Of a stretch of 64,000 nucleotides of DNA, positions 32,901-43,859 are shown in pieces. Location: assembly GCF_021026345.1 (NCBI RefSeq), contig NZ_JAJNCZ010000005.1, positions 1 through 64,000 of the forward strand. Reading direction: 5' to 3'. The first letter of the stretch is position 1. Every line of letters starts with the position of its first letter. Under the pieces are notes generated by a model. The model worked only from the letters and a program-made list of their open reading frames with translations. It did no database searches and had not been told where the DNA came from. The DNA comes from Rhizobium sp. GN54. Its GTDB lineage: Bacteria > Pseudomonadota > Alphaproteobacteria > Rhizobiales > Rhizobiaceae. The translations under genes and the position numbers were made by a program.

Positions 32901-33527
32901 ATGATGGCCGGCGAACGCTTCGGACCGATCGGCCATCCACGCTATGTCGAATATGCCAACGACATCGGCCGCTCGGGGCGGCACGTGCTCGATATCGTCA
33001 ACGACCTCCTCGACATTTCCAAGATCGAGGCCGGCGAGATGGAGCTCGACTTCACCGCCGTCGGGCTGAACGAGACCGTGTCGGAGGCCGTGTCGCTGGT
33101 CCAGCCGCAGGCGAACGGCCAACGGGTCATCATCCGCACGTCGCTGTCGACCTCCGTGCCGCCGGTGGTGGCGGACCTGCGCTCGGTCAAGCAGATCGCG
33201 CTCAACATCCTCGCCAACGCGATCCGCTTCACGCCGTCCGGCGGCCAGATCGTCGTGTCGACCTCCTACGAGAACAACGGCAGCGTCGTGCTGCGCATCC
33301 GCGACACCGGCGTCGGCATGACGCGCAGCGAACTGGAGCAGGCGATGAAGCCGTTCCGGCAGGTTACGACGGGCGCGCGCAAGCGCGGCGACGGCACCGG
33401 GCTCGGGCTGCCGCTGACCAAGGCGATGGTCGATGCCAACCGGGCGCACTTCGCCATCAGTTCCAGCCCCAACGAGGGCACGCTGGTGGAAGTCACCTTT
33501 CCCTCCCCGCGCGTCTTGGCAGTGTGA
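29925..33527 (+). CDS. large multi-PAS sensor histidine kinase (PdhS/PleC/DivJ-like)
   Basis: The protein has about 1200 residues from the ATG at 29925. The frame stays open to 29766, but that part lies in the phasin promoter. There are no membrane helices. PAS-like regions lie near residues 340-450, 685-790 and 830-955, separated by very acidic, Ala/Glu/Asp-rich linkers. The HisKA domain has His978 in SHEIRTPLNAIIGFSDMM, followed by ERFGPIGHPRYVEY, typical of the PdhS/PleC/DivJ group that signals to DivK in alphaproteobacteria. The ATPase has NILANAIRF, DTGVGM and GTGLGLPL. No receiver domain is present. A role in cell-cycle control is inference from family. Confidence 0.85.
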   Translation: MSAHQYPFIDVAVHERVRLPFARGEAVVLFSIDMRQVLWSNGRGAGLFGHGSIYDFLDAPVPEGDVVFRQLQTAARQLGQSGLGRNLLLRIGTGYRGLPVSAHVERISLAPGQDAVLFSTPAAGKSEPMSLRAASLLTGFDDPDTHMAVLDGEGGILAASPGFAALGISDDARLRMVAAARRESDGLVKRPIPTGKGLLPAALGRISADPALNLLFAVETILGHMDPEHDAPAAAGIEPPALAGETISPDAAATVSTSEQDEPDEPGNAADDEAEEHAAAERANGDVTASAAPEDEGAGDLSAALPVEAAAPAEDDSAPADANASAKSAAPVAAADPAISFERASRPVRFVWKIDAEGHFSELSSEFSEVVGPHAADVIGLPFAEVAQRFDFDRDGTIAELLRRRDTWSGKTIHWPVEGTRLRVPVDLAALPTYSRSREFDGFRGFGIVRTADAIDDENALGLAIAGTVDAEAGLAAEHDDAEAPLSTPAPSVLDELLAEEAGEERLADDDATAAAEIANEAEADDLPEDDAPDSAAGDDPLRDETGTDIHPDDDFRGERPALRLVDTPARRQSEKVVQLDNRRGRTGALTTGEQAAFREIARQLGETFGKRRSGEISTAPAEGDTGDAAHSPEARNGVDDGKTAASAPVDALPEDRDEIPGLEVGEHADDVPAKSASITGPRTAMDYGLTASVVDALPVALLIHAGDILIHANPEFLELTGFASLDALEGAGGLAVLLDRPAAEDEAPEGTMLLRHAEKTNPLAVNARLQSIRWESGTALMLALSPVGPPVPSPAPSPVDAAAIQAGPEARAGDTAPEDDEDETLETLRDEANELRSILETATDGVVVVDQEGEIRSINRSASALFNYDEDEIRGKPFAVLFAHESQKAVIDYLAGLAGHGVASVLNDGREVIGREASGGFIPLFMTMGRLSSSSGYCAVIRDITQWKRTEEELRNAKRAAETANAHKSEFLARVSHEIRTPLNAIIGFSDMMAGERFGPIGHPRYVEYANDIGRSGRHVLDIVNDLLDISKIEAGEMELDFTAVGLNETVSEAVSLVQPQANGQRVIIRTSLSTSVPPVVADLRSVKQIALNILANAIRFTPSGGQIVVSTSYENNGSVVLRIRDTGVGMTRSELEQAMKPFRQVTTGARKRGDGTGLGLPLTKAMVDANRAHFAISSSPNEGTLVEVTFPSPRVLAV

Positions 33528-33663
33528 GGCGATTGCGCTAGTGCAAAACGGCGCGGTCCGATCGCATCGCATGGACATGGTGACAGCCTCCTCCGGCCAG
33601 ATCGCTGCAGCATCTTAAGAGGACGGGTCGTCGCGGGACCGGGCGGACAAGAGGACGACGGCA

Positions 33664-35355
33664 TTGCAGGCACTTTCCAGCCAGGCCCAGACGAAGGCTG
33701 CGCGCGGGCCGAGCGTGAACGGACACCGCACGCTCATCGGCACCGCCCTCTTCACCGCGCTGATCGTACTGATGCCGCTGATCGCCATCGTCACCATCGC
33801 GGCCAGCGGATCGGCCGGCGACTGGCCGCACCTGATCGACAACGTCCTGCCCCGCGCCACGGCGCGGACCTTCGGGCTGCTTTTCGGCGTGGCGGCTATG
33901 ACCGCGGTGACGGGCGTGATCACCGCCTGGCTGACGGCAAGCTGCGACTTTCCGTTGCGCCGGCTGCTGACCGTGCTGCTGGTGCTGCCGCTGGCGATCC
34001 CGTCCTATCTCTCCGCCTATGCCTTCGGGCAGTTCCTGGACTATACCGGCCCGGTGCAGACGACCCTGCGCGCGGCCTTCGGCTTCGCCACGCGCCGGGA
34101 CTACTGGTTCCCCGAGGTGCGCACCACCGGAGGCGCCGTCCTGGTCATGGGCAGCGTCCTCTATCCCTACGTCTACCTGGCGGCACGGGCGATGTTCCTG
34201 ATGCAGGGACGGGCGGCGGCCGACGTGGCGCGCACGCTCGGCGCCGGGCCCCTGACCGTCTTCGCCAGGGTGCAGATCCCGATGGCGCGCCCGGCGATCA
34301 TGGTCGGGCTGACTCTCGTGGCCATGGAAACCCTGAACGACATCGGTGCGGTCGAGTATCTCGGCGTGCAGACGCTGACCTTTTCGATCTTCGACACCTG
34401 GCTGAACCGGGGCAGCCTTGCGGGTGCGGCACAGATCGCCTGCGTCATGCTCGTCTTCGTCGCCGTGCTGCTGACGATCGAGCGCGCCGCACGCCGCCGA
34501 CAGCGCTTCACCAGCAACAAGACGACGGCGGCCGTGGCCGATTCGGTGCGGCTGCAACTGAAGGGCTGGAAGCGCTGGGCCGCCGTTGCCGCCTGCCTGC
34601 TTCCGCCGGCGCTCGGCTTTGCCATACCCGTTCTGGTGCTGGGCTCCTATGCGCTGCGCCGTCTCGACCAGTTCGCCTCACTGCGTCTTCTCTCGGCGCT
34701 CTGGAACAGCGTCCTGATCTCGTTCTCCACCGCCTGCGTCGCCGTGCTTCTCGCCTTCCTGCTCGCCTATGCGGCGCGCACGACCCGCTCGCCGGTGGCA
34801 GCCCTTGCCGGGCGGCTCGCCTCGTTCGGCTACGGCGTGCCCGGCACCGTGCTTGCGATAGGCGTGCTGATCCCGCTCGCCCGGCTCGACAACACGGTCG
34901 CATCCTTCACGCGCGAGTGGTTCGGCTTCTCGACGGGACTGCTTCTGACCGGCAGCGGCGTTGCGATCGTCTACGCGTGCACCGTGCGCTTCCTGACCAT
35001 GGCCGAAGGCACGATCGATGCCGGCTTCCACAAGCTTTCGCCGCATCTCGACATGGCCGCCCGCACCCTCGGGCGGACGAGCGCGCAGACGCTGCGCAGC
35101 GTGCTGCTGCCGATGATGCGACCGGCCACGCTGACGGCGGCGCTGATGGTCTTCATCGAGGCGATGAAGGAGCTTTCGGCGACGATCATGCTGCGGCCCT
35201 TCAACTTCAACACGCTGGCGACGCTCGTCTACGAGGATGCCTCGCGGGCCAAGGTGGAGGATGCCTCGGTCGCCGCGATCATCATCGTGGCGGCAGGGCT
35301 CGTCCCGGTCTTCCTCGTGTCGCGCTCGCTGAACGCGACCAACGGCGGGCGATAA
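33664..35355 (+). CDS. fbpB: iron(III) ABC transporter permease, two fused permease domains (FbpB type)
   Basis: The inner-membrane protein has 563 residues and about 12 hydrophobic segments, and holds two permease domains in one chain. Each has its ATPase-contact loop, VARTLGAGPLTVFARVQIP near residue 195 and AARTLGRTSAQTLRSVLLP near residue 465. This is the architecture of FbpB/AfuB iron permeases (thiamine permease ThiP is a possible alternative). The start is TTG 33664, with AAGAGG eight bases upstream. Neither a binding protein nor an ATPase is adjacent. FbpA lies at 25028, so the two may work together from separate places. Confidence 0.85.
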   Translation: MQALSSQAQTKAARGPSVNGHRTLIGTALFTALIVLMPLIAIVTIAASGSAGDWPHLIDNVLPRATARTFGLLFGVAAMTAVTGVITAWLTASCDFPLRRLLTVLLVLPLAIPSYLSAYAFGQFLDYTGPVQTTLRAAFGFATRRDYWFPEVRTTGGAVLVMGSVLYPYVYLAARAMFLMQGRAAADVARTLGAGPLTVFARVQIPMARPAIMVGLTLVAMETLNDIGAVEYLGVQTLTFSIFDTWLNRGSLAGAAQIACVMLVFVAVLLTIERAARRRQRFTSNKTTAAVADSVRLQLKGWKRWAAVAACLLPPALGFAIPVLVLGSYALRRLDQFASLRLLSALWNSVLISFSTACVAVLLAFLLAYAARTTRSPVAALAGRLASFGYGVPGTVLAIGVLIPLARLDNTVASFTREWFGFSTGLLLTGSGVAIVYACTVRFLTMAEGTIDAGFHKLSPHLDMAARTLGRTSAQTLRSVLLPMMRPATLTAALMVFIEAMKELSATIMLRPFNFNTLATLVYEDASRAKVEDASVAAIIIVAAGLVPVFLVSRSLNATNGGR

Positions 35356-35360
35356 AAAAG

Positions 35361-35380
35361 GGGCGACCTTTCGGCCGCCC
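35361..35380 (+). terminator. terminator-like hairpin after the iron permease
   Basis: GGGCGACC and GGCCGCCC pair with one mismatch around TTTC, just after the fbpB stop. The T tail is poor. The rest of the gap to 35629 holds a G+C-rich palindrome GGCGGCCGGGCCGCC near 35438 and no gene I can support. Confidence 0.45.
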
Positions 35381-35629
35381 TCAAGAAAGTTCGATGCTGT
35401 CCAACTAAAGCGTCAGAGTAAGACGTCATGCCATCAAGGCGGCCGGGCCGCCGAACCGTCCTCGCATTGGACGCGCTCAAGTCGAACCGACCATGGCCGT
35501 TTCCACCTTAACAAATCCTTACCCGACGATGCCCGAACGGCCGCAACCGTTCACATCTCCTTGAGTTTGGTTAATTCGACCGGCCCAAATTCGTTAACGC
35601 AGCCAGTGGCTTATTTAGGCCCTGCTTGA

Positions 35630-37582
<1,953 letters not shown>

Positions 37583-37765
37583 GTTTTCCTCCACTCCAAC
37601 GCCTTTTCTATAGCATGGTGCGCCGCAGTATAAAGGCCGCACGGCCGGCGCCGGGATGTCATATGCGCCATTTTTGCGCGTGGCGGATTTGATTTCTTCG
37701 GCGCGACGGCCTATCCCCTGACGGAGGCGGAACGCACAGCCGCCGGGCAATGGGCAGGCAACGCA

Positions 37766-39598
37766 ATGGGTCCTCTTCGATACCTTCGTCCGAAGCTGCT
37801 GTTGCGGCTGCTGGCGGCAATGGTCGTTCTGGCATTGGCCCTGCGCCTTGCCGGGCCCACGCTCGTTTCCTCCGACAGGATCCGCACCGAAATCGAAGCC
37901 AATCTGTCGGCCTGGACCGGTGCGGAACTGGAATTCAGCGGTACGCCGCGCTTCAGCTTCTGGCCCGCGCCGCACATGGCGTTCGAGGACGTGCGGCTGC
38001 GCTATCCGGGCGCGACGGCAGGCGACGGCGGCGAGCTTCTGACGGCCGAGCGGATCGCGGTCGACTTCAGCCTGCTCGGCTCGCTCCTGGGCGCGCCGGA
38101 TCTCGGCGACGTCGAACTCGTCCGGCCGCTCTTCCACATCCGTCGCGACGAAGGCGGCCGGCTCAACTGGCGCGGCAGCGAAGGGATCGAACAGGCGTTC
38201 TCCAGTGCTCCCGAAGACCCGGCGACGGCCCCGTTGCCGCAGTTCGGAACGCTGCTCGTTCGCGAAGGCACGATCGTCGTCGACGACCGCAGGCGGGGCC
38301 AGCACTATCGTATCGCCGACGTGGCCGGGAAGATCGCGTGGCCGAAGCCTTCGTCGGACCTCGACGTCTCGCTCAGGGGCGTGATCGACGGCGAGGTGGC
38401 CGAGGTCCGGTTCGCGGCCGACGAGCCCGTCCGCCTGCTGAACGGCCAGGACGCCGACATTCGCCTTTCCGTGCAGTCCGATCCGGTGAAGCTCGATTTC
38501 GACGGAACCGCAAACCTGTCGAGCGAGGCCTTTGCAACCGGCCGGATCGAGTTGACCGTGCCCTCCTTCTCGCACCTGCTGGACTGGACCGGAACGCGCT
38601 TCACGCCGGCCGGCAGGCTGGGCGCGGTGACGCTGGAGGGCAACGTCACCACCAGCGATCATACCGCGCGGATCGACAAGCTCGCTCTCGACATCCAGGA
38701 TTCGCGGGCGACCGGCATACTGGACATCAGCCTGCCGCCGAAGGGTACGCCGAAACTCGAGGGAACGCTGGCCTTCGACACGGCCGACCTCGCCGCCATG
38801 ATCGGCGCCTACGTGCCCGTGCCGAACGAGGGCGACACACCCCCTCCCGCGCGCGCACTGACGATGGACGGGCTCGACCTGGACCTGCGGTTCTCCGCCC
38901 GCGAGGCGTTCTTCGAGCCGCTGGTGCTGACCGAATTCGCCGCGGGCATTCGCACGTCCGACGGCCAGACGACGCTCGATATCGGCGACGGAACCGTACT
39001 TGGCGGCAGCGTGAGCGGACAGGTCACGGCGAGCGACCAGAACCGCCGGCCCGGCGGAGAACTGCAGCTGTCCCTGCGGGACGTCGACCTCGGCGCGCTG
39101 ATCGCTCTTGCCGATCTGTCGGGACCGCTGCCGAACGGCCGCGGCTCGGCCGACCTCGACCTCTTCACCGATCAGCCGCTTGCGCGCCTCGACAGCACCG
39201 GCCTCGTCGGAACCTTCCGGCTGCGCTTCGACCAGGGCAGCCTCGCCGCGTTCGACCGTCCGGAATTCGAAAGGCAGGCGCGCGGCGAAAGCGTGTTCAG
39301 CATGACGGAGGCCGCAGACGGCGCGTTCGACTTTGCGAGCGCGGCGGTCGATGGGCGCTTCGACCGGGGTCTTGCCGAGATCAGCCGCGCGACGTTCGAG
39401 GGAGCCGAGAAGACGCTCTCGATCGCCGGCACGATCCCGTTCCGGAACGGCAACGTCGCGCTGGCGGGGTCGCTCGCGGCGCGCAAGCCGGACGGCACCG
39501 GCGCAACCGAACCGGCCATCAACTTCCTCGTCGGCGGCGCCTGGCCTGCCCCGGTCATCTCGCCGATGGCGATCCTGATGGACGTCCCCGCCAACTGA
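37766..39598 (+). CDS. AsmA-family protein
   Basis: The 610-residue protein has one N-terminal membrane anchor (residues 10-32, [18 protein letters not shown]). A long beta-rich periplasmic part follows with the AsmA features [28 protein letters not shown] and a late [24 protein letters not shown] region. AsmA-like proteins are implicated in outer-membrane lipid homeostasis and transport. The specific role here is unknown. It is divergent from acsA2 and has no obvious operon partner. Confidence 0.85.
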   Translation: MGPLRYLRPKLLLRLLAAMVVLALALRLAGPTLVSSDRIRTEIEANLSAWTGAELEFSGTPRFSFWPAPHMAFEDVRLRYPGATAGDGGELLTAERIAVDFSLLGSLLGAPDLGDVELVRPLFHIRRDEGGRLNWRGSEGIEQAFSSAPEDPATAPLPQFGTLLVREGTIVVDDRRRGQHYRIADVAGKIAWPKPSSDLDVSLRGVIDGEVAEVRFAADEPVRLLNGQDADIRLSVQSDPVKLDFDGTANLSSEAFATGRIELTVPSFSHLLDWTGTRFTPAGRLGAVTLEGNVTTSDHTARIDKLALDIQDSRATGILDISLPPKGTPKLEGTLAFDTADLAAMIGAYVPVPNEGDTPPPARALTMDGLDLDLRFSAREAFFEPLVLTEFAAGIRTSDGQTTLDIGDGTVLGGSVSGQVTASDQNRRPGGELQLSLRDVDLGALIALADLSGPLPNGRGSADLDLFTDQPLARLDSTGLVGTFRLRFDQGSLAAFDRPEFERQARGESVFSMTEAADGAFDFASAAVDGRFDRGLAEISRATFEGAEKTLSIAGTIPFRNGNVALAGSLAARKPDGTGATEPAINFLVGGAWPAPVISPMAILMDVPAN

Positions 39599-39629
39599 GG
39601 CGGGGCTGAGAGGCGGACGCGGCCCAGTC

Positions 39630-40448
39630 CTATCCGCCCGCGAAGGCGGCGTGCTCGTCGCGCTGGCGCTGCACTTCCCGCCGCTTGGTCACGATAGAGG
39701 CGATGACCACGCCGACCGTCACCAGCGCGATGAGAAGCGTACAGGCGGCGTTGATCTCCGGCGTGACGCCGAGCCGGACCTGACTGTAGATCTTCATCGG
39801 CAGGGTCGTGGCCCCGGGGCCAGAGGTGAAGCTCGCAATGACGAGGTCGTCCAGCGACAGCGTGAAGGCGAGGACCCAGCCGGAGAACACGGCGGGCGCG
39901 ATGATCGGCAGCGTCACCTCGAAGAAGGTGCGAAGCGGCGTGGCGCCGAGATCGAGGGCCGCCTCCTCGACCGAGCGGTCGAAGGACAACAGCCGCGACT
40001 GCACGACAACGGCGACGAAGCACATGGTCAGCGTGATATGGGCGAGCGTCACCGTCCAGAAGCCGCGGTCGAAGCCGATCGCCACGAACAGGAGCAGCAG
40101 CGACAGGCCGGTGATGACCTCGGGCATGACCAGCGGCGCATAGACCATGCCGGAAAACAGCATGCGGCCGCGGAAGCGGGTGAAGCGCACCAGCGACAGC
40201 GCCGCCATGGTGCCGAGCACGGTTGCGATCGTCGCCGACAGGAGTGCGACGCGGATCGTCACCCAGGCCGCATCCATCAGGCCCTGGTTGTTGAACAGCG
40301 AGACGTACCATTTGGTCGAAAAGCCGGCCCAGACGGTGACGAGGCGGGATTCGTTGAAGGAGAAGACGACCAGGAGCACGATCGGCAGATAGAGGAAGGC
40401 GAAGCCGAGCGCGACCGAGGCGACGTTGAAGCGGGACCATTTCGTCAT
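39630..40448 (-). CDS. potI: putrescine ABC transporter permease PotI
   Basis: This is the second permease of the putrescine importer, 272 residues with six membrane segments. The ATPase-contact loop [25 protein letters not shown] (in parts) is near residues 160-185, and [28 protein letters not shown] is diagnostic of PotC/PotI permeases. It starts one base after potH ends and is the last gene of potF-G-H-I. Confidence 0.93.
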   Translation of the reverse strand: MTKWSRFNVASVALGFAFLYLPIVLLVVFSFNESRLVTVWAGFSTKWYVSLFNNQGLMDAAWVTIRVALLSATIATVLGTMAALSLVRFTRFRGRMLFSGMVYAPLVMPEVITGLSLLLLFVAIGFDRGFWTVTLAHITLTMCFVAVVVQSRLLSFDRSVEEAALDLGATPLRTFFEVTLPIIAPAVFSGWVLAFTLSLDDLVIASFTSGPGATTLPMKIYSQVRLGVTPEINAACTLLIALVTVGVVIASIVTKRREVQRQRDEHAAFAGG

Positions 40449-40449
40449 G

Positions 40450-41361
40450 CTATTTCCCCCGCTCTTCGGCTTTCGCCTGCATGTTCTGGAAGAACACGAT
40501 CGGCACCACGAGGATGAGGAGCAGCACCGTCGCCACCGCGGCGGAGACCGGCCAGTCGCGGTTGGAGTTGAATTCCGTCCACAGCGTCTTGCCGATCATC
40601 AGGGTCTGCGAGCCGCCGAGCAGGTCGGGGATGACGAACTCGCCGACGGCCGGGATGAACACCAGCATGCAGCCGGCGACCACGCCAGCCAGCGACAGCG
40701 GGAAGGTGACCTTCCAGAAGGCCGAGATCGGCGGGCAGCCGAGGTCCTGCGCGGCCTCGATCAGCGAATGGTCCATCTTCTCCAGCGCCGAGTAGATCGG
40801 CAGGATCATGAAGGGAAGGTAGGAATAGACGATGCCGATATAGATCGCCCAGTTGGTGTTGAGGATGATCAGCGGTTCGTTGATGAGGCCCGTCGACAGA
40901 AGCAGCTGGTTGAGCAGCCCCTCAGGCTTCAGGATCGCGATCCAGGCATAGACGCGGATCAGGAAGCTCGTCCAGAACGGCAGGATCACCAGCATCAGCA
41001 GCGTCGGCCGCCAGGTGCGCGGCGCCTGCGCCATGCCGTAGGCGATCGGATAGGCGATCAGCAGCGTCAGGATCGTGGAGATCCCGGCGATCTTGATGCT
41101 CGACAGGTAGGCGTTGATGTAGAGCGCATCCTCGGTCAGCCAGACGAAGTTGTCGAAGCTCAACTGGCGGATGTTGTCGATGATGCCGGAAATGCCGTCG
41201 GCGAGCCGGAAGACAGGCTCATAGGGCGGCTGCGCGATCGCGGTGGTGGACAGCGAGATGCGGAAGACGATGACGAAGGGGACGAGGAAGAAGAAGACCA
41301 GCCAGGCATAGGGAACGATGATGACCAGGCGGCTGAAGATGCGGGAGCCGAGCTTGGTCAT
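40450..41361 (-). CDS. potH: putrescine ABC transporter permease PotH
   Basis: This is the first permease of the putrescine importer, 303 residues. The N-terminal helix is near residues 12-35. The family loop EAAQDLGCPPISAFWKVTFPLSL is near 210-232, and the segment PAVGEFVIPDLLGGSQTLMIGKTLW follows (seen in parts). It starts four bases after potG ends. Order and sequence fit PotH rather than the spermidine permease PotB, though the two are close. Confidence 0.93.
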   Translation of the reverse strand: MTKLGSRIFSRLVIIVPYAWLVFFFLVPFVIVFRISLSTTAIAQPPYEPVFRLADGISGIIDNIRQLSFDNFVWLTEDALYINAYLSSIKIAGISTILTLLIAYPIAYGMAQAPRTWRPTLLMLVILPFWTSFLIRVYAWIAILKPEGLLNQLLLSTGLINEPLIILNTNWAIYIGIVYSYLPFMILPIYSALEKMDHSLIEAAQDLGCPPISAFWKVTFPLSLAGVVAGCMLVFIPAVGEFVIPDLLGGSQTLMIGKTLWTEFNSNRDWPVSAAVATVLLLILVVPIVFFQNMQAKAEERGK

Positions 41362-41365
41362 GGCC

Positions 41366-42505
41366 TCAATCCTTCAACACGACGCCGGCGGTCTCGGCGA
41401 AGGAGACCCAAACCTTCTCGTCGTAGCCGATCGGGTTCTCCACCTCGCGCTGCGCGTTCAGCATCGATGTCTTGACGACCTTGCCGCTCGGCAGCCTGAC
41501 GTGAAAGACGGTCATGTCGCCGAGATAGGCGATGTCCCATATCTCGCCCTCGGAGGCGTTGATCGCGGCATCCGCGGGTGCGGCCCGGCTGACCTTGAGT
41601 TTTTCCGGCCGGATCGCGAAGGCGGCCCCTGTCCCGATGGCCGGTGCGGCGTCGCCGACGGTGCGCACGGTGAAGTCGTCGCCGGCGATCTCGATGCGGC
41701 CGTTTCCGGCAGCCTTCACCTTGCCTTCCAGGATGTTCACGTCGCCGATGAAGTCCGCGACGAAGCGGGAGTTCGGCGCCTCGTAGATCTCGGCCGGGGT
41801 CGCCACCTGGATGACGTTGCCGTGGCTCATCACGGCGATGCGGTCGGCCATGGTCATGGCCTCTTCCTGGTCGTGGGTGACGACGACGAAGGTCAGGCCC
41901 AGTTCCTGCTGCAGATCCATCAGCTCGAACTGGGTTTCCTCGCGCAGCTTCTTGTCCAGCGCGCCGAGCGGTTCGTCGAGCAGGAGCACCTTCGGCCGCT
42001 TGGCCAGCGAACGGGCAAGCGCCACGCGCTGGCGCTGGCCGCCAGAGAGCTGCTGCGGCTTGCGCCTGGCGAACTGCTCGAGCTTGACGAGCTTGAGCAT
42101 CTGCCGGACGCGCTCGGCGATCTCCGCCTTCGGCATGCCGTCCTGCCTGAGGCCGAAGCCGATATTGCTCTCCACCGTCATGTGCGGGAACAGCGCATAG
42201 GACTGGAACATCATGTTGACCGGCCGCCGGTAGGGCGGGATGCCGGCGATGTCCTGGCCATCGAGGATGATCTCGCCCGAGGTCGGCCGCTCGAAGCCGG
42301 CCAGCATGCGAAGCAGGGTCGACTTGCCACAACCCGAGGCGCCGAGAAGGGCGAAGAACTCGCGGTGGTAGATATCGAGGGTCAGGTTATCGACGGCCGT
42401 GAAGTCGCCAAACTTCTTCGTGATGTTCTTGAAGGATATGAAAGGCTTGGAGTCCGGATCCGCCCACGGCGCAAAGGAGCGGCGGATATTGCCCAGTGAC
42501 TTCAT
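41366..42505 (-). CDS. potG: putrescine ABC transporter ATP-binding protein PotG
   Basis: This is the ATPase of the putrescine importer, 379 residues. Walker A GASGCGKST lies near residue 59, the signature LSGGQRQRVALARSL near 155, and Walker B VLLLDEPLGALDKKLR after it. A C-terminal TOBE domain covers about residues 290-370 (AFAIRPEKLKVS). I start at ATG 42505 (MKSLGNIRRSF). A TTG ten codons earlier would run into the hairpin that follows potF. Confidence 0.94.
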   Translation of the reverse strand: MKSLGNIRRSFAPWADPDSKPFISFKNITKKFGDFTAVDNLTLDIYHREFFALLGASGCGKSTLLRMLAGFERPTSGEIILDGQDIAGIPPYRRPVNMMFQSYALFPHMTVESNIGFGLRQDGMPKAEIAERVRQMLKLVKLEQFARRKPQQLSGGQRQRVALARSLAKRPKVLLLDEPLGALDKKLREETQFELMDLQQELGLTFVVVTHDQEEAMTMADRIAVMSHGNVIQVATPAEIYEAPNSRFVADFIGDVNILEGKVKAAGNGRIEIAGDDFTVRTVGDAAPAIGTGAAFAIRPEKLKVSRAAPADAAINASEGEIWDIAYLGDMTVFHVRLPSGKVVKTSMLNAQREVENPIGYDEKVWVSFAETAGVVLKD

Positions 42506-42538
42506 TGGCTGTCCCCGATGGTTTCTTGGCCGCAACAG

Positions 42539-42570
42539 CAGATTGCCCGGAAGCGGTTCCGGGCAATCTG
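42539..42570 (-). terminator. stem-loop between potF and potG
   Basis: A 14-base perfect stem (CAGATTGCCCGGAA with its complement) closes a 4-base loop in the short gap after potF. There is no T tail on the minus strand, so it is more likely an mRNA-stabilising or processing structure than a full terminator. It may keep potF mRNA more abundant than potGHI. Confidence 0.7.
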
Positions 42571-42581
42571 CATTTCTTTTC

Positions 42582-43682
42582 TTACTGGCCGGTGACGACC
42601 TTGGTCCAGATGCGGGTCACGACCCGCTGCGTCTTCGGGTCGTAGGGCAGCTTGGTATAGAGCTTGGCCATCGCGTCCGCCGGCGGGTAGATCGCCGGAT
42701 CGTCGAAGACCTCCTTGGAGATCAGCTCCTGGGCCGCCTTGTTGCCGTTGGCGTAGAAGACGTAGTCCGACGCCTTGGCGGCCACCTCGGGCTTCATGAT
42801 GTAGTTGATGAAGGCATGCGCCTCCTCGACATGGGGCGCATCGGAGGGGATGGCCATCATGTCGAACCACATCAGCGCACCACCGGCGGGGATGGTATAG
42901 TTGACCTCCACGCCCGCACCGGCTTCGGCCGCACGGTCGCGCGCCTGCAGCACGTCGCCGGACCAGCCGAGCGCCAGGCAGATGTCGCCGTTTGCGAGCG
43001 CGTTGATGTATTCGGAGGAATGGAACTTGCGGATATACGGCCGGATCGAGGCCAGCAGTTCGCCGGCCTTCTCCAGGTCACCGGAATCCTTTGAATTCGG
43101 GTCGAGGCCGAGGAAGTTCAGCGCCGCGGGGATCACCTCGTCGGCCGTATCCAGCACATAGATGCCGCAATCGCTGAATTTCTTCGCGATCTCCGGATTG
43201 AAGAGCGCGTCCCAGCCTGGGGCCGCGTCGGAACCGAGGATCTCCTTGGCCTTGGCCACGTTGTAGCCGAGGCCCGTCGTGCCCCACATGTAGTCGACCG
43301 CGTATTCGTTGCCCGGATCGTAGGCGGCGACGCGCTGCGTGACCTCGTCCCACATGTTGGAGAGGTTCGGCAGCTTCGACTTGTCGAGCTTCTGGAAGAC
43401 GCCGGCCTGGATCTGCCGCTGCAGGAAGTTGCCGGTCGGGACAACCACGTCATAGCCGGTGCCGCCGGCGAGCAGCTTGGTTTCGAGCGTCTCGTTGGAA
43501 TCGAAGACGTCGTAGACGACCTTGATGCCCGTTTCCTTGGTGAAGTCGGCCAGGATGGACTCGTCGATATAGTCCGACCAGTTATAGACATTCACCACCT
43601 TCTCCTGCGCCATGGCCTGCACGCCGGCGAAGGCTGTGAGGGCAGCGATGGCGACAGTCGCCACAAGGTTGCGTCTTTTCAT
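42582..43682 (-). CDS. potF: putrescine-binding periplasmic protein PotF
   Basis: This is the substrate-binding protein of the putrescine importer, 366 residues. A signal peptide runs to about residue 25 (ALTAFAGVQAMA). The mature start EKVVNVYNWSDYIDESIL carries the NWSDY motif whose Trp and Asp bind the polyamine. Further pocket segments are YMWGTTGLGYN, LGWSGD and the late IPAGGALMWFDMMAIP. The ATG at 43682 has GGGAG upstream, and a TTG one codon earlier is also open. It heads potF-G-H-I. Together with puuA and puuB at 55-58 kb it supports putrescine use as a nitrogen source. Confidence 0.94.
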   Translation of the reverse strand: MKRRNLVATVAIAALTAFAGVQAMAQEKVVNVYNWSDYIDESILADFTKETGIKVVYDVFDSNETLETKLLAGGTGYDVVVPTGNFLQRQIQAGVFQKLDKSKLPNLSNMWDEVTQRVAAYDPGNEYAVDYMWGTTGLGYNVAKAKEILGSDAAPGWDALFNPEIAKKFSDCGIYVLDTADEVIPAALNFLGLDPNSKDSGDLEKAGELLASIRPYIRKFHSSEYINALANGDICLALGWSGDVLQARDRAAEAGAGVEVNYTIPAGGALMWFDMMAIPSDAPHVEEAHAFINYIMKPEVAAKASDYVFYANGNKAAQELISKEVFDDPAIYPPADAMAKLYTKLPYDPKTQRVVTRIWTKVVTGQ

Positions 43683-43859
43683 CAATTGGCTCCCAGTTTC
43701 AAAGTTTAGCCGTTCCCGGAGGCGGTCGATTTGTGATTATCGTTCTTTTTCAAGGCGCGACAAGCGGCATCTTTTGCCCGATGAACGCCTATTGGTATCA
43801 CATTTCCGCCATTCCTATCATATTTGAAATCGCTTTCGCACGGCAAAGCAAGCGGAAAA

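Noticed and set aside
29904-33578. A 1200-residue open frame antisense to the histidine kinase
   Set aside because: G+C-rich codon bias of the real gene opens the opposite strand. The product is Arg/Gly-rich with no domain, while the plus strand has clear kinase motifs.
37583-38662. Upstream extension of the acetoacetyl-CoA synthetase frame
   Set aside because: It would overlap the AsmA-like gene antisense. The ATG at 37582 has GGAGG in front and gives the exact family length.
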